Positions 47,910 to 57,878 of a DNA stretch of 64,000 nucleotides are shown in pieces. The notes under the pieces are model-generated. The model was not told the DNA's origin. It saw only the letters and a list, made by a program, of their open reading frames with translations, and did not search any database. Position numbers and translations under genes: made by a program. The DNA lies in contig NZ_JAOBPP010000020.1 in assembly GCF_025574465.1 (NCBI RefSeq), forward strand, positions 414,549 to 478,548, read 5' to 3'. The stretch's first letter is position 1; the number at the start of each line of letters is the position of its first letter. The stretch is from Kordiimonas aestuarii (GTDB taxonomy: Bacteria; Pseudomonadota; Alphaproteobacteria; Sphingomonadales; Kordiimonadaceae).

Positions 47910-49350
47910 ACCGACCATCATTGTTGCGGACGATGATACAGCCATCCGCGTGGTAGTTGGCGAAGCCTTGCGTCAGGAAGGCTGGATGGTGCTTGAAGCG
48001 GAAGACCTGCCTGAGCTGATGCGTTTGGTGGAGAGGGGGCAGGGCGATGTGGTTATATCAGATGTGATGATGCCGTCAGGTAGTGGGCTTGATGCTTTGC
48101 CGGGCCTGCTTGAGAAAAGGCCTGAGTTGCCGTTCGTGATTATGAGCGCACAAAATACGCTTTCAACTGCAATGGCTGCAACGAATAATGGTGCCTTTGA
48201 CTACTTGCCAAAGCCTTTTGATATAGATGAGTTAATATCAATTGTTAAGAAAGCGCTTAAGGAAAAAATCACCCTTGTTTCAGACGACCTTGTGCGTGAT
48301 GAAAACCTCCTTATCGGTCGCTCAACTGTAATGCAGGAAATCTACCGTACGATGGCGAGGGTGGTGAAAACCGATCTCACAGTTATGGTAACAGGCGAGA
48401 GCGGTACCGGTAAGGAACTGGTTGCGCGGGCACTTCATGCTCACGGCCCACGTGCCAACAATCCATTTGTGCCGGTGAATATGGCTGCTATCCCACGGGA
48501 ACTGATCGAAAGCGAACTTTTTGGCCATGAGCGCGGCGCATTTACAGGCGCGGAGACCCGCACTCTTGGTCGGTTCGGGCAAGCCAAAGGTGGTACGCTA
48601 TTTCTTGATGAGATCGGCGATATGCCGCTTGAAGCACAGACCCGTTTACTGAGGGTCCTCCAAGAGGGGGAATATCGGACAGTTGGTGGCCAGAAGAGCA
48701 TAAAGTCCGATGTTCGTATCATTGCCGCTACAAATCGCAGCTTGCAGTCGATGGTTCGTTCCGGCGATTTCAGAGAGGACTTGTTCTTTCGGTTGAATGT
48801 GGTGCCTATTTCACTGCCACCACTGAGGGAGCGGCCCGGTGACATCCCTGACCTTGCGGAGCATTTCCTGCGAAAAGCCATGGATAAGGGCTTACCGCAG
48901 AAGAAGCTTACCGATGGTGCAAAAAAAGCGCTGCAGTCATTCGATTGGCCGGGCAATGTCCGTGAACTGGAAAACCTGCTGCAACGCATTTGCGCCTTAT
49001 ATCCAGGCAAAGAAATCAGCGGCTCCGTTATCAAAACAGAATTTGATCGCTCCACTTCGGAGATGGCAGGCGGGCCGGTTAGTATCATGGCAGATGTCAG
49101 TGGTGGCAACCTTGCGCAGACACTGCGTCTGCATCTCGACCAATATTTCGATTATCATGATGACGGCTTGCCCCCTGCTGGCCTCTATCAGCGTATTCTG
49201 CGTGAGGTGGAACGGCCACTTATTCAGAAGGTGTTGCAGGTAACAAGTGGGAATCAGGTCAAGGCTGCCGAACTCCTTGGGTTAAACCGCAACACTCTCC
49301 GCAAGAAAATTCGCGAACTTGATATCTCTGTTCACCCACGTGCATCCTAA
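47896..49350 (+). CDS. ntrC: Nitrogen regulation response regulator NtrC
   Basis: Sigma-54-dependent activator of nitrogen assimilation genes. The 484-residue product has a receiver domain with phosphoacceptor Asp56 ([10 protein letters not shown]) and an AAA+ domain with Walker A GESGTGKE (about 174). The sigma-54 contact loop is [12 protein letters not shown], and the Walker B is [11 protein letters not shown] Fis-type helix-turn-helix is at the end ([18 protein letters not shown]). It starts with GTG inside the end of ntrB, so the pair is translationally coupled. Confidence 0.97.
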   Translation: MGRPKPTIIVADDDTAIRVVVGEALRQEGWMVLEAEDLPELMRLVERGQGDVVISDVMMPSGSGLDALPGLLEKRPELPFVIMSAQNTLSTAMAATNNGAFDYLPKPFDIDELISIVKKALKEKITLVSDDLVRDENLLIGRSTVMQEIYRTMARVVKTDLTVMVTGESGTGKELVARALHAHGPRANNPFVPVNMAAIPRELIESELFGHERGAFTGAETRTLGRFGQAKGGTLFLDEIGDMPLEAQTRLLRVLQEGEYRTVGGQKSIKSDVRIIAATNRSLQSMVRSGDFREDLFFRLNVVPISLPPLRERPGDIPDLAEHFLRKAMDKGLPQKKLTDGAKKALQSFDWPGNVRELENLLQRICALYPGKEISGSVIKTEFDRSTSEMAGGPVSIMADVSGGNLAQTLRLHLDQYFDYHDDGLPPAGLYQRILREVERPLIQKVLQVTSGNQVKAAELLGLNRNTLRKKIRELDISVHPRAS

Positions 49351-49421
49351 ACTTTGCCACAATCGTGTTTCAGCGTGTGATATATGTGGAACAATTGTGA
49401 CAAATATGCATCATAGGGCGC

Positions 49422-51785
49422 ATGTCGAAGAACAAGCCGTTAAAAAAGCCTGAAGTGAACACAGGGGTGCCGAAGTTACCCAATCGGCGCTGGGCAAAAT
49501 TTATGCTGTGGTCACGGCGGCTTAAGCTTGCTGGACGTATTGAAATTCTACTTTCGGTACTCGCAGTAATATCAGCGATCACTACATATATCGTGATGTC
49601 ACGGAAGTCTGGACCGTTTGAGCTAGCCTCGGGCCGGACCATGCGGGTGCTATTGGCCATCAACTTGGCGCTGTTGCTGGCGCTCGGTGTATCCATCGGT
49701 CGGTGGTTTGTCCGTCTCTGGCTATCGCGCAAGGGCATGGCCGCGGGCTCTCGCCTTCAAACCAAGGTAACCGGCTTTTTTATCGCGATTGCTATTGTGC
49801 CGCCAATCATTATGACGGTGTTCTCGGCGCTATTCCTCGAGTTTGGCATTCAGTCATGGTTTAGCGAACGGGTGCGCTCAGCGCTCAACAACTCGCTTGA
49901 GGTTGCCGAAACCTACATGATTGAGCACCGGGCGACGATCGAGAAAGACATGCAGGCGATTGCGCTTGCGTTCAACCGCCTCAGTCCGTTGCAGCAGACA
50001 GATAGTCTGACACTACAGCAGGTAGCCTACAGTGCCTTAAATACACGTCTATTGTCCGAGGTGTTGCTTATTGAAATGCAGGACCTGGACACGGAAGGGG
50101 CTGTTGTGGCACGGGCTAATCAGGGGCTGGAGCTTACCACATCGCGGCTGCAAAAAAACATGCTCGACCGGGTGCGACAGGACGGTACATTTGTAGCGTC
50201 CAATACCGCAGACAATACCGTCGTTGGCATGATCAAGCTTTCGAGCTTTTTACGCCCGACCTATTTATATGTGGCGCGTGACCTCAATCCACAGGTGCTT
50301 GGCTACCTGCAGGCGACCCGATCGGCTGTGGCTGACTATGAAAGCCTTGAGGGGCAACGCAGCAACATTCAACTGCAATTCAATGTGGTTTTTATCATTG
50401 TAGCCCTTTTGATCCTGCTCGCGGCCATCTGGATAGGGCTTTGGTTTTCAGCGCGGCTGGTTAATCCGTTGTCTAACCTTGTTGACGCAGCTGAGCGCGT
50501 CGGTCAGGGGGATCTCGCTACGCGTGTTCCAAGTCCGCCGACCAGCGATGAGGTGGGCATGCTTAGCCGTGCTTTCAACCGCATGACCGACCAGATTGCC
50601 CGCCACCAAGATGCGCTTATCGAGGCAAACCGGGAGTTGGACGAACGTCGCCGATTTCTTGAGGAAGTGCTGGAAGGCGTGTCGGCTGGTGTTATCGGGC
50701 TGCAGCAGGACGGTACCGTTTTCCTGCCCAATCGCTCCGCAGCCAGCCTCTTGGGCGTTGCCTATGAAGATCTGATTGGCCGGCGCCTGAGTGAGGTCGT
50801 ACCTGAATTTACGGAGCTGCTGCGACAGGGCGAAAAAAGTGTTGCCGGTGAAGTTAAAGGGCAGGTGCTTATTGATGTGAAGGGGGAAACCCGGACGTTG
50901 CTGGTTCGGGTATTTGTTGAACGCGGGCAGGGAGATGTGGAATCCATCGGCGGTTACGTGGTTACCTTTGATGACCTTACTGAGCAACTCGCTGACCAGC
51001 GTACGGCCGCTTGGGCAGATGTTGCCCGTCGTATCGCGCACGAAATCAAAAATCCGCTGACCCCGATTCAGCTTTCAGCAGAAAGACTTAAACGTAAGTA
51101 TTTAAAGGAAATTGCCAGCGATACAAAGGTGTTTAGCCAGTGCACTGATACCATCATCCGGCAGGTTGGCGATCTAAGGCGTATGGTGGACGAGTTTTCC
51201 TCGTTTGCAAGAATGCCGGCACCGATTCTCAAAGAGACGGATATTGCCGATGTGGTTAAACAGTCGGTGTTCCTGCAGGATGTTGCAGCAAGCAGGATAC
51301 AATTTTCCACCCGCATGCCGGAGAGCATTTTATCCATTAAATGTGATGGCCGCCTTGTTGGCCAAGCCCTCACCAATATTCTAAAGAATGCCGTGGAATC
51401 TGTGATGGCGCGGGTTGAACGGGATATCGAACATGGGGCTGACACTGTTGAGCCGGGAATGATCAGGGTTGACCTTTCCCAAGACGGTGACCGAACCGAG
51501 ATCAGAGTTGATGACAATGGGTTGGGGTTGCCACAGGATCAGAAAGACCGCTTGATGGAACCGTATGTGACCACGCGGGCCAAGGGCACTGGACTGGGGT
51601 TGGCGATTGTCAGACGGATCATGGAAGAACACGGGGGCGTCGTTCGCATCGCAGACCGGTCACCACTGGGTGCCAGAGCAGTACTTGTCTTTTCGCACCG
51701 CGCACTCGAAAAGCGTGCGTCGCGTGCGGATGACGCCGATGAAAATTCTAATGCGAAAAAGGGCGGCGCCGCCGCTGCTGAGTAA
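49422..51785 (+). CDS. ntrY: NtrY transmembrane sensor kinase
   Basis: Membrane histidine kinase partner of NtrX, linked in related bacteria to nitrogen and redox or respiratory control. The 787-residue product has a basic cytoplasmic N-terminus, four transmembrane segments (about 42-60, 75-92, 113-140, 318-345) and a periplasmic sensing region. A HAMP domain (about 345-400) and a PAS domain (about 415-510) follow. The kinase core has His540 in [14 protein letters not shown], and the N and G boxes are NILKNAVES, DDNGLGLP and KGTGLGLAIV. AGGGCGC precedes the ATG. The C-terminal Ala/Lys tail is disordered. Confidence 0.96.
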   Translation: MSKNKPLKKPEVNTGVPKLPNRRWAKFMLWSRRLKLAGRIEILLSVLAVISAITTYIVMSRKSGPFELASGRTMRVLLAINLALLLALGVSIGRWFVRLWLSRKGMAAGSRLQTKVTGFFIAIAIVPPIIMTVFSALFLEFGIQSWFSERVRSALNNSLEVAETYMIEHRATIEKDMQAIALAFNRLSPLQQTDSLTLQQVAYSALNTRLLSEVLLIEMQDLDTEGAVVARANQGLELTTSRLQKNMLDRVRQDGTFVASNTADNTVVGMIKLSSFLRPTYLYVARDLNPQVLGYLQATRSAVADYESLEGQRSNIQLQFNVVFIIVALLILLAAIWIGLWFSARLVNPLSNLVDAAERVGQGDLATRVPSPPTSDEVGMLSRAFNRMTDQIARHQDALIEANRELDERRRFLEEVLEGVSAGVIGLQQDGTVFLPNRSAASLLGVAYEDLIGRRLSEVVPEFTELLRQGEKSVAGEVKGQVLIDVKGETRTLLVRVFVERGQGDVESIGGYVVTFDDLTEQLADQRTAAWADVARRIAHEIKNPLTPIQLSAERLKRKYLKEIASDTKVFSQCTDTIIRQVGDLRRMVDEFSSFARMPAPILKETDIADVVKQSVFLQDVAASRIQFSTRMPESILSIKCDGRLVGQALTNILKNAVESVMARVERDIEHGADTVEPGMIRVDLSQDGDRTEIRVDDNGLGLPQDQKDRLMEPYVTTRAKGTGLGLAIVRRIMEEHGGVVRIADRSPLGARAVLVFSHRALEKRASRADDADENSNAKKGGAAAAE

Positions 51786-51807
51786 AAGACCAGGGAGTGC
51801 GCCACAT

Positions 51808-53199
51808 ATGGCACTTGATATTCTCATAATTGATGACGAAGAAGATATCCGCGAGCTTGTTTCCGGGATTCTGGAAGACGAAGGTTATAATACGCGAACC
51901 GCCCATGACAGCGACAGTGGTCTCGCTGAGATCGAAGCGCGGTTGCCGTCATTGATGGTGCTTGATATCTGGCTGCAAGGCAGCAAGCTGGACGGGCTTG
52001 AGATTTTGGAGTTGGTGAAGTCTCGGCACCGGGATCTTCCAATCGTGGTTATCAGTGGACATGGCAACATTGAAACTGCTGTGGCAGCGATAAAAAAAGG
52101 TGCTTATGATTTCATAGAGAAACCTTTTGAAGCTGACCACCTGCTTCTGACTATTCAACGTGCGACAGAAGCAGACCGGCTACGCCGGGAGAATGAAGAA
52201 CTCAAGAAACGTTCGGCGTTTTCGGTAGATATAACCGGTAAAAGCCACGCTATTAACACTGTTCGCCAGAACATCGAAAAGGTGGCAGCAACCAATAGCC
52301 GTGTGTTGATCCACGGTCCCTCCGGTTCCGGTAAAGAAGTTGCTGCCCGGCAAATTCATGCCCGTTCTCATAGAATGGGTAGTTCCTTTGTTGTCATAAG
52401 TGCCGCTTCGATGGAGCCGCATCGTATGGAACAGGAACTTTTTGGCGTTGAGCAGAACGGGGGGGTGGTAAAAACCGGGCTATTTGAACGCGCCCATGGC
52501 GGCACCCTTTTTATCGACGAAGTCGGTGATATGCCGTTACCTACGCAAGCCAAGATATTACGTGTGCTGACGGATCAGGCCTTCGAGCGTGTTGGAGGAA
52601 ATACAGGCGTAAAAGTGGATGTTCGAGTGATTTCTGCGACAAGCAAGGACTTGCAAATGGAAATCAGGGAAGGTCGGTTTCGTGAGGATCTCTATCATCG
52701 CCTGAATGTAGTGCCGCTTAAAATGGCGTCGTTGTCTGAGCGTCGCGAAGATATTCCGATGCTGGCACAGAATTTTCTCGACGCCCTAGCAGAAGCCACC
52801 GGTAGGCCTAAGGCGAAGCTTGCAGATGACGCCATTGCAGCACTGCAGTCTTACGACTGGCCCGGGAATGTCCGGCAACTAAAAAACATCATGGAACGAT
52901 TGGTCATCATGGGTTCTGATGAATTTGACAGCGAAATAGGTGCGGACCTTCTGCCCCAGGAGATACGGACCGGTTCCAGCGACTTGTTGCACCCGGGGGG
53001 GAACAGCGCCATTATGACGACACCACTGAGAGAAGCCCGTGAGGCATTTGAGCGAGAATACCTGAAGGTCCAGATCAATCGCTTCAGTGGTAACATTTCT
53101 CGAACAGCGGCCTTTATCGGTATGGAGCGGTCCGCATTGCATCGGAAACTGAAGTCGCTTGGCTTGACCGGAGCCAGTAAAGGTGACGAGATCGAATAG
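51808..53199 (+). CDS. ntrX: NtrX response regulator
   Basis: Cognate regulator of NtrY. The 463-residue product has a receiver domain (Asp53 in MVLDIWLQGS), an AAA+ domain with Walker A GPSGSGKE (about 173), and a C-terminal Fis-type helix-turn-helix (ISRTAAFIGMERSALHRKLKSLG). The GAFTGA sigma-54 loop seen in NtrC is missing: the matching place reads FGVEQNGGVVKTGLF. This fits other alphaproteobacterial NtrX proteins and suggests control that does not remodel sigma-54 holoenzyme. GGGAG precedes the ATG at 51808, 22 bases after ntrY. Confidence 0.96.
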   Translation: MALDILIIDDEEDIRELVSGILEDEGYNTRTAHDSDSGLAEIEARLPSLMVLDIWLQGSKLDGLEILELVKSRHRDLPIVVISGHGNIETAVAAIKKGAYDFIEKPFEADHLLLTIQRATEADRLRRENEELKKRSAFSVDITGKSHAINTVRQNIEKVAATNSRVLIHGPSGSGKEVAARQIHARSHRMGSSFVVISAASMEPHRMEQELFGVEQNGGVVKTGLFERAHGGTLFIDEVGDMPLPTQAKILRVLTDQAFERVGGNTGVKVDVRVISATSKDLQMEIREGRFREDLYHRLNVVPLKMASLSERREDIPMLAQNFLDALAEATGRPKAKLADDAIAALQSYDWPGNVRQLKNIMERLVIMGSDEFDSEIGADLLPQEIRTGSSDLLHPGGNSAIMTTPLREAREAFEREYLKVQINRFSGNISRTAAFIGMERSALHRKLKSLGLTGASKGDEIE

Positions 53200-53235
53200 T
53201 CTTAATCTATAACTTTGGAAAAGTGATATAACACC

Positions 53236-54609
53236 ATGAAAGTTATTGTCTGTGGTGCTGGCCAAGTTGGCTTTAACATTGCGAAACATCTGGCCGATCA
53301 GCAAAATGACGTAACCGTTATTGACCGGTCACCTGAACTCATCCGTAAGATAAGTGAATCTCTGGATATTCAGGCACTGGTGGGACATGCGTCCGACCCA
53401 TCAATGCTGGCGAAGGCAGGGGCTGCTGACGCAGAACTGCTTGTCGCCGTAACATGGTCGGACGAGGTAAATATGGTTGCCTGCCAGGTCGCGAATTCGC
53501 TTTTCAGCGTGCCCACCAAAGTTGCGCGTATTAGAAACCAGACATATCTCAAGCCAATGTGGGCCGATCTATTTTCCCGCGAGAATATGCCAATTGACGT
53601 AATTATTTCACCCGAACTTGAGGTGGCACAGGCACTCCATCGACGCCTTCAGGTTCCCGGTGCGTTCAATATGGTACCGTTTGTTGATGGTAAAGTTCGG
53701 CTGATCGGCTTGGTACTGGATGAAAACTGCCCTGTCGTGGATACGCCGCTCAGGCAATTGACTGAGCTATTTCCAAACCTGCAAACCACGGTGGTTTCTG
53801 TCGTGAGGGCCAATAAGATATTTGTGCCCCGCAGCGATGACCAATTACAGGCAGGCGATGCCATCTATATTGCAGTCGATGCCGACATGACCGAACGTGC
53901 CATGGCTGTATTTGGGCACGAAGAGAAGGCAGCGCAGCGGCTGGTTATTGTCGGGGGAGGTAATATCGGACTGTTCCTTGCACTTCTCCTTGAAGATAAC
54001 GCAAAAACCAATGTGAAGATTATCGAGTTTGATAAAACTCGCGCCTCCTTGATTGCTGAGAAGCTGAAGCATGCTGTTGTTATTAACGGCGACGCACTGG
54101 ATCGCGAAATCCTGCAAGAGGCCAATATTGCCCAAGCTGATACTATTGTCTCTGTAGCCAACGACGATGAGGTGAATATCCTTTCGTCACTGCTTGCCAA
54201 GCAGCAGGGGTGCCCACGGGCTATCACGCTAATGAATAACCCGATCTATGGCAGCCTTGTTGGGTCGCTTGGAATTGATGTTGCTCTTGATCCGAGAGAA
54301 ACAACTGTTTCGTCGATTGTAAGGCACATTCGCCGCGGCCGCATTCGCGACCTGTACAGTATTTTTGAAGGAAAAGCTGAAATTATTGAAGCGGAAGTTA
54401 TCGAGGGGTCGGCCGTTGCCGGCAAGACAATTGGCCAACTCAGACTTCATGGGGATGTGAAGTTCGGTATGATCGTTCGTGAGGATGAGGCGATAGTGCC
54501 ACACGCCGATACCGTTCTCCAGGGAGGCGATCGCGTGGTTATTTTAGCACTCTCGGAGGCAGTGAAAAAGATTGAACAGCTATTTTCCGCGCGTGCGGAT
54601 CTGTTCTGA
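53236..54609 (+). CDS. trkA: Trk system potassium uptake protein TrkA
   Basis: Cytoplasmic NAD-binding regulatory subunit of the Trk potassium transporter. The 457-residue product is a tandem: first RCK_N domain with KVIVCGAGQVGFNIAKHLA (residues 2-20), RCK_C, then a second RCK_N with VIVGGGNIGLFLALLL near residue 236 and a second RCK_C to the end. It follows ntrX by 36 bases and precedes trkH by 9 bases, the usual ntrYX-trkA-trkH-hfq neighbourhood. Confidence 0.97.
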   Translation: MKVIVCGAGQVGFNIAKHLADQQNDVTVIDRSPELIRKISESLDIQALVGHASDPSMLAKAGAADAELLVAVTWSDEVNMVACQVANSLFSVPTKVARIRNQTYLKPMWADLFSRENMPIDVIISPELEVAQALHRRLQVPGAFNMVPFVDGKVRLIGLVLDENCPVVDTPLRQLTELFPNLQTTVVSVVRANKIFVPRSDDQLQAGDAIYIAVDADMTERAMAVFGHEEKAAQRLVIVGGGNIGLFLALLLEDNAKTNVKIIEFDKTRASLIAEKLKHAVVINGDALDREILQEANIAQADTIVSVANDDEVNILSSLLAKQQGCPRAITLMNNPIYGSLVGSLGIDVALDPRETTVSSIVRHIRRGRIRDLYSIFEGKAEIIEAEVIEGSAVAGKTIGQLRLHGDVKFGMIVREDEAIVPHADTVLQGGDRVVILALSEAVKKIEQLFSARADLF

Positions 54610-54618
54610 CCTTCTGAC

Positions 54619-56058
54619 ATGTGGACAAGCCGACTTTTTTTTCTAATCGGGTGCTGGATCATTATCTTGGCATTGCTCCAATGCATCCCGTTTCTAACCG
54701 CCGTATTTCTCGGTGAAACTGAGGTTGCCAGTAGTTTTTTTGCCTCAATCTCAATCGTGATGCTGGTCGGCGGATCTCTGTATATGGGGTTTCGCTCGTC
54801 CGAGCGCGTAAGAGTGCGGAAACTAACAATATTGCTTCCCCTCGTTGGCGGTATATGCCTCGCTTTTGCGACTGGGCTGCCTTTCTTCTTCCTTTTCCCC
54901 GATGCTGGATTGATCACAGCTTTTTATGAAGGCATGTCACTCATTACAACGACAGGGGCCGGAGCGTATGAGGGCGCTGTGGAGGAGATGAAAGCGCTGC
55001 AGTTATGGCGGCTTCTGGCCGCGTGGCTTGGCGGTTTCATGTCCATCTGCATTACCCTGTCACTTTTGACAGCACTCAATAGTGGTGGCCTTCAGTTACA
55101 CCGCTCTCCCTTGCCTTACGGGGATAGTGATAAAGGCTACCCCCGTCTGCGCGCTACTGCACAGACACTTTTGCCCCTTTATATCTTGTTCACAGCTGTC
55201 TGCTGTTTGCTACTGATGTTGGGAGGTGAGGCTTTTGGTGATGCGGCTATGCTGGCTATGGCGGCGATTAGCACAACAGGTATTGGCCCTGCCTCCAGTC
55301 ACATTGTTGCAGGTGGGTGGGTGCAATTTGTTGTAGCGTTGTTTTCACTCGCCGCCATTTTGAACTGGGACATGCATTATGCGCGGATCAAACAGCTTCG
55401 CGTCAAAGGAACCTTTGGCCAGGAAACACGATCGTTGTTGCTGGTCACAGGTTTTGGCACCCTGCTTTTGTTCCTGCTGGCTGATGATTTCGGCTGGTCT
55501 GTATTTTGGGGCAGCGTGTTTGCGTCAATTTCCGCTGTGGCTACGACAGGGTTTCAGGCACCGTATAATGCCTCAGTCGGCGCCTCTTTACCCTCATCCA
55601 TTGTGATAATTGTACTCACTTGTGTTGGTGGATGTGTCGCTGGTACATCGGGTGGCTTGAAGCAACTGCGTGCCAGCATCGTATATATGCTTGGTCGGGG
55701 AGAGATTGACCGTCTCGCCCATCCGCACGGCGTACGGACATTGCGATACGAGGAGGAGGTAATCCAGAGCAAGGACATCGATACCATCTGGCTTCTGCTC
55801 GGAGGTTTCGTTTCCCTTTTTGTCGCTGCATCGCTGGTTCTTGCTATCCTGGGTATTGGTTTTCAGGAGGCAATAGCGCTTTCATTGTCTTCGCTCACAC
55901 TTTCAGCTCCGCTTGCTGGGGTGATCGACCCCTATTTCCCCGGCTTTTCAGGCTTGCATGATGCCGATTACATTGTGCTTTCGGTTCTTATGCTTGTGGG
56001 GCGGGTGGAAGCGTCACTCTTCCTCGCATTGTTCGCGAGATCTATGTGGCGTGGATAA
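54619..56058 (+). CDS. trkH: TrkH family potassium transporter
   Basis: Membrane pore subunit of the Trk system. The 479-residue product has about ten to twelve hydrophobic segments and four pore loops. The first three show filter-type glycines (TTTGAGAYEG, STTGIGPAS, ATTGFQAPYN). The fourth reads SSLTLSAPLAG, where homologues usually have an Asn/Ser-Thr/Ser-Gly-Pro pattern, so the filter Gly seems replaced by Ala. GGCVAGTSGGLK precedes a cytoplasmic loop. trkA immediately upstream encodes the gating partner. Confidence 0.95.
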   Translation: MWTSRLFFLIGCWIIILALLQCIPFLTAVFLGETEVASSFFASISIVMLVGGSLYMGFRSSERVRVRKLTILLPLVGGICLAFATGLPFFFLFPDAGLITAFYEGMSLITTTGAGAYEGAVEEMKALQLWRLLAAWLGGFMSICITLSLLTALNSGGLQLHRSPLPYGDSDKGYPRLRATAQTLLPLYILFTAVCCLLLMLGGEAFGDAAMLAMAAISTTGIGPASSHIVAGGWVQFVVALFSLAAILNWDMHYARIKQLRVKGTFGQETRSLLLVTGFGTLLLFLLADDFGWSVFWGSVFASISAVATTGFQAPYNASVGASLPSSIVIIVLTCVGGCVAGTSGGLKQLRASIVYMLGRGEIDRLAHPHGVRTLRYEEEVIQSKDIDTIWLLLGGFVSLFVAASLVLAILGIGFQEAIALSLSSLTLSAPLAGVIDPYFPGFSGLHDADYIVLSVLMLVGRVEASLFLALFARSMWRG

Positions 56059-56251
56059 TAATCTTTGCAGGTCGGATAATTATCGTAAAGCCTGTTGACC
56101 AAAACCAGCAACGTCTGACATATATGTAGCCGCGTGTAATCACTGGTGACGGGAAAAACTATGGCTTTGCCGACGCAAAAAAACAGGTGATACGGGCTAT
56201 CGCTCTTAAGGCTGATATAATTAGAAAATCAAATAAACAAACGGACAGTCC

Positions 56252-56497
56252 ATGTCAGAAAAAAATCAGAACCTCCAGGACGTCTTTCTTAATGCCGTTC
56301 GTAAATCCAAAACGCCGGTGACGGTGTTTTTAGTCAATGGTGTTAAACTTCAGGGAGTAATAACCTGGTTCGACAATTTTTGTGTATTGTTGCGCCGGGA
56401 CGGCCATTCCCAGCTTGTTTACAAGCATGCAATATCAACGGTGATGCCGTCTGGCCCTGTGCAGCTGTTTGAGCCAGAAAAAGACCTAGAGGGTTAA
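56252..56497 (+). CDS. hfq: RNA chaperone Hfq
   Basis: Hexameric Sm-like protein that pairs small RNAs with mRNAs. The 81-residue product opens [30 protein letters not shown] (Sm1) and contains the Sm2 motif [12 protein letters not shown]. The hexamer face Gln/Phe residues are present, and the tail is short and acidic. The 193-base gap before it is AT-rich toward the start and probably holds its promoter. hflX begins at the base after its stop. Confidence 0.98.
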   Translation: MSEKNQNLQDVFLNAVRKSKTPVTVFLVNGVKLQGVITWFDNFCVLLRRDGHSQLVYKHAISTVMPSGPVQLFEPEKDLEG

Positions 56498-57871
56498 TTG
56501 GCAAACAAGACTGATGACCGTTCGGCCGAGCGGCCGGGTGGCGGCTGGTCGACAGAAGGCCTTGGCTACCTGCGGGATCAGGAAGCCAAGCAACGGGTGT
56601 ATGTTGTACACCCGTTTTTGCGTGATCGCGTTGATATGTCCCATACAAAACGCTCGCCCGAAGCCCGGCTTGAAGAAGCAATGGGGCTCGCCCTTGCCAT
56701 TGATATCCAATTGGTGGGGGGCGAAGTTGTTGCCCTTCGGGAACGCCGGCCAGCTACATTTATAGGCGTTGGTAAAATCGACGAGCTTAAGGCTTTCGTT
56801 GCAGCAGAAGAAATTGACCTACTGATATTTGACTGCGAACTAACCCCCGGTCAGCAACGCAACCTTGAGCGCGAAACCAAGTGTAAGGTCATTGACCGCA
56901 CAGCGCTTATTCTTGAAATCTTTGGTGCGAGAGCCAGTACTAAGGAAGGTGAGCTTCAAGTTGAACTTGCGCACCTTGAGTATCAGCGGAGCCGTCTTGT
57001 CCGGTCTTGGACACACCTTGAACGACAACGCGGCGGCTCTGGCTTCATGGGCGGGCCCGGAGAGACGCAGATTGAGGCCGACCGACGTATTATTGCCGAC
57101 AGGATCACGAGGATCAAACGGCAGTTAGAGCAAGTTACACGCACGCGAACTCTTCACCGTGCTCGTAGGCAGAAGGCGCCATACCCGATTATCGCGCTCG
57201 TCGGATATACAAACGCGGGCAAGTCAACGCTGTTTAATCGACTGACGAAAGCTGAGGTGCTGGCAGAGGATATGCTGTTTGCGACGCTTGACCCCACAAT
57301 GCGCGCGCTGGAACTTCCAAGTGGACGACGGGTTATCCTGTCTGACACCGTCGGGTTCATCTCAGAGCTGCCGACGACACTTGTTGCAGCATTTCGCGCA
57401 ACCTTGGAAGAAGTGTGCGAGGCTGACGTGATAGTACATGTTCGGGATGCCTCTCATCCCGACAGCAACATTCAAAAACTCGACGTTGAGGATGTACTTT
57501 CCGAACTTGGTGTTGAGTTGTCGGATGAAGGGGAGGGTACACCGTTCATCGAAGCGCTGAACAAGATCGACCTCATGGGTGACGACGAACAAGCCGCTCT
57601 TGTAACATTAGATGAACGGCAGGAGCGCACCGTAGCTATCTCCGGATTAACCGGTGATGGTTGCGCGCGCCTGATCGAAGCTGTGGATAAGTTGCTGAGC
57701 ACCGGTGACCTCAACATGCAGATGACGGTTCCCTACTCAGACGGCGCAACTCAGGCATGGCTACATGCAAATTCCAGAATTGTATCCGAGAAGCATGGCG
57801 AGGAGGGGATAACCTTCAACGTTTTTGTGGATCCTGTAGCCTGGGCAAAATACTCCAACAGGCGGCGCTAA
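56498..57871 (+). CDS. hflX: GTPase HflX
   Basis: Ribosome-associated GTPase that rescues stalled or heat-damaged ribosomes. The 457-residue product has the N-terminal HflX domain (VVALRERRPATFIGVGKIDEL, about 80-100, and ELTPGQQRNLE) and the signature GSGFMGGPGETQIEADRR (about 182). The GTPase G1 loop is GYTNAGKST (about 234), G3 is DTVGF and G4 is NKID. It begins with a TTG directly after the hfq stop, so translation is probably coupled to hfq. It ends 7 bases from the opposing mazG. Confidence 0.97.
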   Translation: MANKTDDRSAERPGGGWSTEGLGYLRDQEAKQRVYVVHPFLRDRVDMSHTKRSPEARLEEAMGLALAIDIQLVGGEVVALRERRPATFIGVGKIDELKAFVAAEEIDLLIFDCELTPGQQRNLERETKCKVIDRTALILEIFGARASTKEGELQVELAHLEYQRSRLVRSWTHLERQRGGSGFMGGPGETQIEADRRIIADRITRIKRQLEQVTRTRTLHRARRQKAPYPIIALVGYTNAGKSTLFNRLTKAEVLAEDMLFATLDPTMRALELPSGRRVILSDTVGFISELPTTLVAAFRATLEEVCEADVIVHVRDASHPDSNIQKLDVEDVLSELGVELSDEGEGTPFIEALNKIDLMGDDEQAALVTLDERQERTVAISGLTGDGCARLIEAVDKLLSTGDLNMQMTVPYSDGATQAWLHANSRIVSEKHGEEGITFNVFVDPVAWAKYSNRRR

Positions 57872-57878
57872 AGCGCAT

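Noticed and set aside
51607..51807. N-terminal extension of ntrX into ntrY
   Set aside because: The extended frame overlaps the NtrY kinase domain by more than 170 bases; the receiver domain begins at the ATG at 51808, which has its own ribosome site.
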